Below, in pieces: positions 53,504 to 60,663 of a stretch of DNA of 64,000 bases. The DNA is taken from positions 124,001 through 188,000 of the forward strand of contig CAMVOS010000001.1 in the NCBI GenBank assembly GCA_947169185.1, given 5' to 3'. Position 1 is the stretch's first letter. Every line of letters begins with the position of its first letter. This stretch comes from an uncultured Prevotella sp. (GTDB taxonomy: Bacteria > Bacteroidota > Bacteroidia > Bacteroidales > Bacteroidaceae). Both the position numbers and the translations under genes were made by a program. The notes beneath the pieces were generated by a model. The model was given only the letters and a program-made list of their open reading frames with translations. It had not been told where the DNA came from and ran no database searches.

Positions 53504-55525
53504 CTATTGCATGTTGATGATTTTTATATTAGTGATGGCTTCGCCAGCTGTGCGGTCAGCTTCTCGAGGTAGGTATATAGGAGCATCGGACTGCAAAGGC
53601 AGGATGCGCAGTTCTAACTCTTGACAATCCTTGGGCAATCGCCACAATCCATAGAGGAACGGACGACCATAATAAAAGTTGTCGGCAATGAGACGGCCGT
53701 TGGCATACAAACGGGCACAGTCGCCACGATAGGAGATGCGCAAGAGTTGAGAGTTGGCTTCCGCAACAGGCAATGTAATGCGATAGACGGCGGCCTGATT
53801 CCAGTCTTGCTCGGTTGGGGCTTCTGCAACCTTCGCCTTACCCTTCTTGATAGTACGCAGGGTACCAGCGTCTTTCACCTTCGTGAATGCTATCGACTTT
53901 TCACTTTTATCTTTTATCTTTTCACTTAAAAAGAGTCGTTCAGCCTGTTCACGTGTCAAAAGATAGATATTTTTATAGATAGCTTTCTCTATACCCTTAG
54001 CCTTGACGTTCTTCAGTGTCTTGCCGTCTTTCATAGTGATAGTGGTGGGAATGCCAGGAACCTGCATCATATAGATTTTGCCATCGCGATGGGCTACCAT
54101 TTGTGCTGTGGCATAGCGAATGCCTGCAATGTTGACAGGGAAGATTGCCATGCATCCGGAAGGAATCGTTAGGCGGGGTAAAACGACACTAGACAATGAT
54201 AGCTGCATATTCTTCTTGGCAGAGAGCAGGCAGAAGCGTTCGTAGTTGTTGACGAAAACAAAACCGCTATCGCCCTGAATACGTACCGCCCAACGAAGGG
54301 CCTCATCTTGCCCACGTTTCAAATCCTGCGGAGCAGGAAATTGTGCCTCCATGGGAGCAAGCGTCTCGCCAAAGTCCTGCATGAAGAGATGCAGCGGACG
54401 TAGCATATAGTATTGTGGATAGGTCTGTCCGAATTCACCGAGGGGTGCCTGGAAGTCGTACGTGCAGACAGGCAGGTCGTTGTTAGCTGTTCCTGGCGAT
54501 GTCTGAACCTCGTTTAGGGTATGCAACACACCTTCGGGGTTGGTGCCGCCATGATACATGTAATAGCCCAGGAGATTAGAGCCAGAACCCAGTTTGACGA
54601 GGGCCATCGAGTAGGCATCTTCAGGATAGACGTAAGGACGACGATGGTAAGCTGTGGCCATGCCGCCACCCAGTTCACAAGTGAAATAAGGGTAGGCGTC
54701 ATCACCCTTGTTAAGCTTTGCCTCCTGCTTACCCAAAAGGTCTGTGCCAATGGCTGTGCTGGAGCGGAAAGCCTTAAAGTTAAAAGCCTTGTAATAGTTG
54801 CCACAACCCTCCGTCACTTCCTTATCCCAGAAACCATCAGCATAGTCGCCATAGAGGGGCAGCATCTCGCCATAAGGCACTGGTGTGCGCAATTCAGGCC
54901 AACCAGTACGTGTGTAGAAAGGCAAATCAAAACCAACGCTGAGGGCTATCTGCTTAAGGGCCATCAGGTATTCGCCACGACCACGATACTCATTGTCGAA
55001 CTGGGCAGCGATGACAGGACCGCCATCTTTCCACTGCAAGCCTTGAACCTGCGTAAAAATCTGACGGTATAATTTCTCAGCCAAACTGAGAAACACAGGG
55101 TTTTGTTCGCGCAGACGACAGCCTTTCGTAAATACCCAATCAGGGATACCACCATTACGCACCTCACCATGACAAAATGGACCAAGGCGCAAGACGACAG
55201 GCATCTGTTCTGCCTTACATGCTTCAAGAAAACAACGCAGGTTGCGCTGTTCGTCCCAACGGAAGATGCCTTCTTGCTCTTCAATATGACTCCAGAAAAC
55301 GTAGGTGGCAATGATGGTCACACCGCCGTCACGCATTTTACGTATCTCTTGTTGCCATTCATCCGCAGGTATACGTGAATAGTGTATCTCACCCATGACG
55401 GGACATACACGGTGTCCATCAATGATCAGGCTCTGACTGTCCCATGTCACTGGCCTGCCGAAGTCAGCAGCCCATAACGGGAGCATGCTCATGGCCAAAC
55501 AAACCAACAATACTGTTCTCTTCAT
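53504..55525 (-). CDS. Glycoside hydrolase family 35 beta-galactosidase, secreted
   Basis: 673 residues. Signal peptide MKRTVLLVCLAMSMLPLWAA. The TIM barrel begins GEIHYSRIPADEW and includes LRLGPFCHGEVRNGGIPDWV. The acid/base is E179 in AAQFDNEYRG and the nucleophile is E284 in YFTCELGGGM, both intact. C-terminal beta domains follow, with a lectin-like ending. It likely removes beta-galactosyl residues from galactan or arabinogalactan side chains. Residues 534-543 are encoded by GTGAAAA-type heptamers. Three bases separate it from rhaM. Confidence 0.93.
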   Translation of the reverse strand: MKRTVLLVCLAMSMLPLWAADFGRPVTWDSQSLIIDGHRVCPVMGEIHYSRIPADEWQQEIRKMRDGGVTIIATYVFWSHIEEQEGIFRWDEQRNLRCFLEACKAEQMPVVLRLGPFCHGEVRNGGIPDWVFTKGCRLREQNPVFLSLAEKLYRQIFTQVQGLQWKDGGPVIAAQFDNEYRGRGEYLMALKQIALSVGFDLPFYTRTGWPELRTPVPYGEMLPLYGDYADGFWDKEVTEGCGNYYKAFNFKAFRSSTAIGTDLLGKQEAKLNKGDDAYPYFTCELGGGMATAYHRRPYVYPEDAYSMALVKLGSGSNLLGYYMYHGGTNPEGVLHTLNEVQTSPGTANNDLPVCTYDFQAPLGEFGQTYPQYYMLRPLHLFMQDFGETLAPMEAQFPAPQDLKRGQDEALRWAVRIQGDSGFVFVNNYERFCLLSAKKNMQLSLSSVVLPRLTIPSGCMAIFPVNIAGIRYATAQMVAHRDGKIYMMQVPGIPTTITMKDGKTLKNVKAKGIEKAIYKNIYLLTREQAERLFLSEKIKDKSEKSIAFTKVKDAGTLRTIKKGKAKVAEAPTEQDWNQAAVYRITLPVAEANSQLLRISYRGDCARLYANGRLIADNFYYGRPFLYGLWRLPKDCQELELRILPLQSDAPIYLPREADRTAGEAITNIKIINMQ
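53898..53925. repeat. TTTTCAC/TTTTATC heptamer array inside the GH35 coding region
   Basis: Four units TTTTCAC, TTTTATC, TTTTATC and TTTTCAC. The reverse complement is GTGAAAA/GATAAAA, the unit seen at 25772 and 43981. It encodes SEKIKDKSEK in a charged surface segment. Confidence 0.88.
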
Positions 55526-55528
55526 GAC

Positions 55529-55846
55529 TTAGTCTAAATGAAACACTTCCTGTAGTGGTATGGTGACAGGAGAATTGCCTGGGTTCACCTCCATGATGTC
55601 CGCCATCATGTCCCACCAGTGCTGCGTGATGGGGTCAACATCTGTTGTATCCTGCGACGAGCCTTCTCCCTCACATTCCTGATAGGCAAAGAGCAGGTTC
55701 GTGTCCTTGTCCCAGAAAATACTGTAGTTCTTCACACCAGCCTCGTGAATCATCTCCACTAGTTCGGGCCAGATGGCTGCGTGGCGACGCTGATACTCCT
55801 CTTCGCAGCCTGGCTTCAGATACATCTTAAATCCAAATCGCTTCAT
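55529..55846 (-). CDS. rhaM: L-rhamnose mutarotase
   Basis: RhaM interconverts alpha and beta anomers of L-rhamnose so that the isomerase can use it. 105 residues from MKRFGFKMYL, the normal length. Family features are YLKPGCEEEYQRRHAAIWPE (active-site His), NYSIFWDKDTNLLFAY and TQHWWDMMADIM. The start at 55846 gives a two-nucleotide junction with the esterase stop. An upstream ATG at 55858 would overlap that gene. It is direct evidence that rhamnose is released by this locus. Confidence 0.95.
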   Translation of the reverse strand: MKRFGFKMYLKPGCEEEYQRRHAAIWPELVEMIHEAGVKNYSIFWDKDTNLLFAYQECEGEGSSQDTTDVDPITQHWWDMMADIMEVNPGNSPVTIPLQEVFHLD

Positions 55847-55847
55847 A

Positions 55848-57023
55848 TTAATTTCCATCAGGTTTTGTTATGTTGCTACCAGCTGACATGTGCCAGATGA
55901 ACGTTGTGGGGTCGTCGGGCTGTGCAGGGTTAAAGTCCTGCCAATCGGCACGCAAAGACTTTACCAAAGGAGACTCCATCTTTTTCAGTCCCATCACTAT
56001 CATCTTGGCAATTTCCCAGGCCCCATAGGGATTGAAGTGGGTATTGTCGGCCAAGGCCTTATCCTGATTGGCAAAAGTATTGGCAGGATAGTGTACCAAG
56101 GCTTTCTTCGAGCCTTCCTCGCCTAACGACTCATAAAAGGTGGTCGACATAGCGGTCAGGTCAATGACGGGCACATGCTCACGAGCGGCTACCGTCTTCA
56201 TAGCTTCCGGATAATCACCATGTGTATTGGTGTTACGTCCGTTCTTGAAAGCGCGACGTGCCGTTGGTGTACAGAAGATGATGTGTCCACCAGCAGCCTT
56301 CACACGATCTGCAAATATCTTCAGGTTACGCGAATACGAATACCAAGCGCCGTCGCCCGGTTTCTTCTCCTTCTCGTCGTTATGTCCGAACTCCACGATG
56401 ACGTAGTCGCCCTTCTTCAGTTGTGTCAGGATCTTGTCCAGTCGTAGTTGTGCCAGGAACGAGGTGCACGACAGTCCGCTCTCAGCATAGTTGGCAAATA
56501 CCACACCCTCGCCAAACCAGCGGGTAATCATCTGTCCCCATGAAGCCCAAGGCTCGTTCTCCTGGTCTACTACGGTAGAGTTGCCACAGAGGAAGACGGT
56601 GGTTACATCCTTGACAGGTTCTATCTTGATGCGCTGAACGGCAGGCATCGGTCCACAAAACGAGATATTGAGGGAGTCGTCCCAATTCTTATAAGTAAAC
56701 TCACGTGGTTTCAGTTTAACCTTGGTCTTTGCGTCAATCTGTGGATTTTTCTTGTTGACGACGAACGATACGGTCTCATACTTGCCTTTCTTCGTCGTTA
56801 TCAGGTCATAATAATGACGGCGACTCTCCGCACGCACCACGGTCTGACCAACCTTTTTCTTATTACCCAGCGTTACCGTCACGCGATAGTTGCCATCGGG
56901 CACTTGAGCAGAAAAAGTAAAAGGTCCTGAACTTACCTTATTTAGCAAGGTGTCAATAGTCTGAGCCTGTGCAGCCATCATACTGCAAACAACCGAACAA
57001 ATTGTAAAAATCAGTTTTTTCAT
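55848..57023 (-). CDS. Rhamnogalacturonan acetylesterase-like SGNH hydrolase
   Basis: 391 residues with a signal peptide (FTICSVVCSMMAAQAQ). An N-terminal beta-domain (~20-140) precedes the SGNH core. Block I is VFLCGNSTVV with the catalytic Ser. Block III is YVIVEFGHNDEKEKKPGDG, with the block II Gly upstream in NYAESGLS. The late DNTHFNPYGA provides the Asp/His pair. This matches carbohydrate esterase family 12, which removes acetyl groups from rhamnogalacturonan. It is the first gene of the left arm, transcribed from the promoter at 57047-57054. Confidence 0.92.
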   Translation of the reverse strand: MKKLIFTICSVVCSMMAAQAQTIDTLLNKVSSGPFTFSAQVPDGNYRVTVTLGNKKKVGQTVVRAESRRHYYDLITTKKGKYETVSFVVNKKNPQIDAKTKVKLKPREFTYKNWDDSLNISFCGPMPAVQRIKIEPVKDVTTVFLCGNSTVVDQENEPWASWGQMITRWFGEGVVFANYAESGLSCTSFLAQLRLDKILTQLKKGDYVIVEFGHNDEKEKKPGDGAWYSYSRNLKIFADRVKAAGGHIIFCTPTARRAFKNGRNTNTHGDYPEAMKTVAAREHVPVIDLTAMSTTFYESLGEEGSKKALVHYPANTFANQDKALADNTHFNPYGAWEIAKMIVMGLKKMESPLVKSLRADWQDFNPAQPDDPTTFIWHMSAGSNITKPDGN

Positions 57024-57043
57024 TGTAGTTTGAATAATTTATG

Positions 57044-57117
57044 GGGCAAAGGTACAAAAAAAAACTTAAATCTTTCATTTTTCATCTTTAATCTTTAATT
57101 TTTTTGTACCTTTGCCC
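57044..57117. promoter_or_regulatory. 19-bp inverted repeat holding both divergent promoters of the pectin locus
   Basis: GGGCAAAGGTACAAAAAAA (57044-57062) and its exact reverse complement (57099-57117) are separated by 36 bp. Each arm holds a -7 box pointing outward: TACCTTTG on the minus strand at 57047-57054 and on the plus strand at 57107-57114. The start codons lie at 57023 and 57139. Confidence 0.85.
57069..57103. repeat. Heptamer array between the two divergent promoters
   Basis: Units ATCTTTC, ATTTTTC, ATCTTTA, ATCTTTA and ATTTTTT fill the interior of the 57044-57117 inverted repeat and hold the expected -33 areas. Confidence 0.85.
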
Positions 57118-57138
57118 AACAAACAAACTATCGACTCT

Positions 57139-59505
57139 ATGAAACGAATTATCTTACTGCTTTCTGTAGTCATGCTGTCAGCCAGCTCAGTGATGGCTCA
57201 GCGTCAAGTGGAGACGCTGAATTATGGATGGGCGTTCAGTCGTGACGCATCATTCAAAACAGTTACTAACGTCAATGTACCCCACGATTTCCAGATTTCA
57301 CAACCATGGGTAGCACCCTCAGCAGGTGAGAAGGCTGACAATACGGACGCTGCTGCCAATATCAAGAGCCGTCTGTCGGCACGAGGTTTTAAGGAAATCG
57401 GTACTGGATGGTACAAGAAGACTATCACCCCCGATGCCTCGCTGCGGGGCAAGCGGATACTGCTTGATTTCGAGGGTGTCATGCTGACTGCTGACATCTT
57501 TCTAAATGGACAACGCATTGGTGGCACCGACTATGGCTATGTGGGCTTCGAAATTGATATTACCAATCAGCTGAAGTATGGTCAGCCTAACGAAATCCTT
57601 GTAAAGGCTGAGACGCAGGATGAGAAGGCATCGCGCTGGTACACTGGTGGTGGCCTGTTTCGAAATGTCAACCTTATCACCACTTCTGCTGAACTCTATT
57701 TAGAACGTCATCCGTTGTATATTACTACACGTGACAACCGTTTCGTGACAGTGGGTGTGGAGTTTACCAATCGTGGACGACAGAAGGATGTGACGATTGG
57801 GCTGAAACTATATGACCCCGATGGCGTCTGTGTGTACGAAAGCAATGAGAACTTTACTCGTCGTGCTGCCTCTCGCACTCAGGAGGTTAAGATGAAGGAA
57901 GTACAGGTCACAGACCCCAAGTTGTGGGATGTTGACAACCCCAACCTGTATCGTGCTGAGGTGACGCTGATGACGAAGGACGGAAAGGTCATGGATTCGT
58001 ATGCTGAACACTTTGGTATCCGTACTATCGAGTATGGTCCATCGTTTGGACTGAAGCTGAATGGCAAGAAGGTGTTGTTGCAGGGCTATGCCAATCACCA
58101 TACTTTAGGTGCATTAGGTGCTGCGGCCTATCCACGAGCTATCGAAAAACGCATCAAATTGATGAAGGAGTTTGGTATTAACCATATCCGCACCAGCCAT
58201 AATCCCTATTCACGTCAGTTCATCGAGCTCTGCGACAAGTACGGCATCCTTGTGGTTGACGAGCTCTATGACAAGTGGACACGTCAGCATTCTGGAACCC
58301 GTGCACCATTCATGAATCACTGGGTATACGATGTCAGTGAATGGGTGAAGCGTGATCGTAACTCGCCCAGCGTTGTGATGTGGAGTCTTGGCAATGAGTT
58401 ACAGCAAGACCCCAACCAGCCGTTTAATGACTGGGGTGTGACGTGCTATAAAATGATGAAGCCTGTGTTGGAGCGTTACGACTCGACACGCAAGGTGACT
58501 GTGGCCATGCATCCACGCTATCGTAATTGGGAAACCGATTCACTACCTTGTGACTTGGCCATGCAGACCGACATACAAGCGTATAACTATAGGTATATGT
58601 ATTTTTCTGGCGATGGACGTCGTTTCCCATGGATGACATTCTATCAGAGTGAGGCTTCTACCCAGGCTATGGGGCAGAACTTCTTTGAGATGGATTTGAA
58701 GAAGGTCATCGGACTGGCCTACTGGGGTGCCATCGACTATCTGGGCGAGAGCATGGGTTGGCCACAAAAAGGCTGGTCTCAAGGCGTGTTCTACATCTCG
58801 CTTGACCCCAAGCCCAAAGCTTACTATATGCGTTCGTTCTTCAAGCCCGACGAACCCGTCGTCCATCTGGCTGTGCTGGAAAGCGAGAATGCCGAGATGT
58901 GGAATGGTGTAAAGATGGGTAACGATCGCATGAGTGAGAACTGGAATCGCATGGAAGGTTCGAAGGCTACTATCTACATCTATACCAATGGCGATGAGGT
59001 GGAGTTGCTGCTGAACGGTAAGAGTCTGGGACGTAAAGCTAATTCTAAAAATGCCAAACTGCGTAACCAGATTCGTTGGGGCGACATCGACTATAAGAGT
59101 GGCAAGTTGGAAGCTGTGGCTTACAAGAACGGTAAGGCTGTTGCCCGTCATGCATTAGAGACGACAGGCAAGCCCGTTAAGATTATTGCTGAACCTGATA
59201 ATACCAACTGGCAGGCTGACGGAATGGATTTGCAACATATTCGTCTGACAGCTGTCGACAGCAAAGGTCGCCGTTGTCTGTCGTATGATGACGAACTTAC
59301 TTTTAATATTGATGGCGATGCTACTATTGTGGCTGTGACGAATGGCGATATCACTACTGACGAGATAGCCACACAGCAACATATCCGCCTTTGGCAAGGA
59401 CAGGCGATGGTTATCCTGCGTAGTGGTCGCCAACCCTCGAAAATTACGCTGAAGACATCACCAAAAACATTTAAAGATTTCATCACTAAACTGGAAACAA
59501 AATAA
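57139..59505 (+). CDS. Glycoside hydrolase family 2 enzyme, beta-galactosidase type
   Basis: 788 residues from the ATG at 57139; an earlier in-frame start lies in the promoter. Signal peptide MKRIILLLSVVMLSASSVMA. Domains in order: sugar-binding jelly roll (~25-190), immunoglobulin-like (~190-295), TIM barrel (~296-590) and two C-terminal domains. The acid/base is E420 in SLGNEL and the nucleophile is E505 in FYQSEAS. It lies 9 bp before GH105. Beta-galactosidase is the best call, with glucuronidase possible. Confidence 0.92.
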   Translation: MKRIILLLSVVMLSASSVMAQRQVETLNYGWAFSRDASFKTVTNVNVPHDFQISQPWVAPSAGEKADNTDAAANIKSRLSARGFKEIGTGWYKKTITPDASLRGKRILLDFEGVMLTADIFLNGQRIGGTDYGYVGFEIDITNQLKYGQPNEILVKAETQDEKASRWYTGGGLFRNVNLITTSAELYLERHPLYITTRDNRFVTVGVEFTNRGRQKDVTIGLKLYDPDGVCVYESNENFTRRAASRTQEVKMKEVQVTDPKLWDVDNPNLYRAEVTLMTKDGKVMDSYAEHFGIRTIEYGPSFGLKLNGKKVLLQGYANHHTLGALGAAAYPRAIEKRIKLMKEFGINHIRTSHNPYSRQFIELCDKYGILVVDELYDKWTRQHSGTRAPFMNHWVYDVSEWVKRDRNSPSVVMWSLGNELQQDPNQPFNDWGVTCYKMMKPVLERYDSTRKVTVAMHPRYRNWETDSLPCDLAMQTDIQAYNYRYMYFSGDGRRFPWMTFYQSEASTQAMGQNFFEMDLKKVIGLAYWGAIDYLGESMGWPQKGWSQGVFYISLDPKPKAYYMRSFFKPDEPVVHLAVLESENAEMWNGVKMGNDRMSENWNRMEGSKATIYIYTNGDEVELLLNGKSLGRKANSKNAKLRNQIRWGDIDYKSGKLEAVAYKNGKAVARHALETTGKPVKIIAEPDNTNWQADGMDLQHIRLTAVDSKGRRCLSYDDELTFNIDGDATIVAVTNGDITTDEIATQQHIRLWQGQAMVILRSGRQPSKITLKTSPKTFKDFITKLETK

Positions 59506-59514
59506 CAAGACAAT

Positions 59515-60663
59515 ATGAAAAAACTACTGATTGCCCTTATGGCTTGCTGCGGTCTTTCCACAGCAACCTTTGCCCAGCAGGCTGACGTTTTGAAGGCTGC
59601 TCAGTGTACTAACGACTATTTTATGCAGAAGTATGCTGATCCAACCATTCCTACAAATGTCAAAAAGGTGCGTCCCTCGTCTTTATGGACACGTGCCGTC
59701 TATTACGAGGGCTTAATGGCGCTAAATGCCATCGATCCACAGCAGCGTTATATCAACTACGCTATGCAGTGGGCCAATTTCCATAAGTGGACACCACGTA
59801 ATGGTGTGAACACCTGCGATGCTGACGACCAGTGCTGCGCACAGACCTATATCGAATTGTTGCCCTATACGAAGAAAGATTACAAGACGGTGTTGGGCAA
59901 TGTTATTGCCAATTTGGACCATCAGATGATAACACCGAACAATAAGATCAAGGGCTCGCAGCCCTCGCTGTATGGTTGGTGGACGTGGATTGATGCCATC
60001 CAAATGGCAATGCCCGTATATATGAAGGTTGCCAAACTGACGGGTGAACAGAAATATCGCGACCATGCCATGAAGATGTATCGCTGGAGCCGTAACGAGT
60101 GTGGCGGTGGTCTGCTGAACACGAAGGAGGGATTGTGGTGGCGCGATGCCGACTTCGTACCTCCTTACAAGGAAAAAGATGGACTGAACTGTTATTGGAG
60201 TCGTGGCAATGGCTGGGTATATGCCGCATTGGTGCGCTGCATGAACGAGTTGTCGCCTAAGAGCAAGGAATATAAGGAACTAAAGAAAGACTTCCTGTTG
60301 ATGTCGAAAGGTCTTCTGGGCTGTCAGCACGATGATGGCTTTTGGCATGTCAGTCTGATGAGCGATGCCGTCTATCCTGATCCTGAGATGACGGGAACGG
60401 CGTTGTTCCTTTATGGTATGGCATGGGGCATCCAGCAGGGTATCCTGAAAGACAAGGAGTATCGTCCTGCTTGCGACAAGGCGTGGAAAGCCCTTCACTC
60501 TTGCCTCCACAAAGATGGCTTCTTGGGTTGGAATCAGGGTACGGGTAAGGATCCCTCAGCCGGACAGCCCGTCACCTTCACCTCGATGCCCGATTTTGAA
60601 GACTATGGCACAGGCTGCTATCTGCTTGGCCTTTCCGAGTATTATAAATTATTGAAGCCATGA
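59515..60663 (+). CDS. GH105 unsaturated rhamnogalacturonyl hydrolase
   Basis: It removes the 4,5-unsaturated galacturonate left by rhamnogalacturonan lyases. 382 residues, the usual size. Signal peptide MKKLLIALMACCGLSTATFA. The alpha6/alpha6 barrel carries the catalytic Asp segment WWTWIDAIQMAMPVY near residue 160. The substrate segments NGWVYAALVRCMNEL and DGFWHVSLMSD follow. The stop overlaps the GH106 start as ATGA. The product feeds the KduI pathway encoded at 21-25 kb. Confidence 0.93.
   Translation: MKKLLIALMACCGLSTATFAQQADVLKAAQCTNDYFMQKYADPTIPTNVKKVRPSSLWTRAVYYEGLMALNAIDPQQRYINYAMQWANFHKWTPRNGVNTCDADDQCCAQTYIELLPYTKKDYKTVLGNVIANLDHQMITPNNKIKGSQPSLYGWWTWIDAIQMAMPVYMKVAKLTGEQKYRDHAMKMYRWSRNECGGGLLNTKEGLWWRDADFVPPYKEKDGLNCYWSRGNGWVYAALVRCMNELSPKSKEYKELKKDFLLMSKGLLGCQHDDGFWHVSLMSDAVYPDPEMTGTALFLYGMAWGIQQGILKDKEYRPACDKAWKALHSCLHKDGFLGWNQGTGKDPSAGQPVTFTSMPDFEDYGTGCYLLGLSEYYKLLKP

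Noticed and set aside
57044..57117. Classic invertible promoter (inverton)
   Set aside because: Both arms already carry outward promoters, so inversion of the centre would not switch one on and the other off. No invertase gene is nearby. Kept only as a shared control region.
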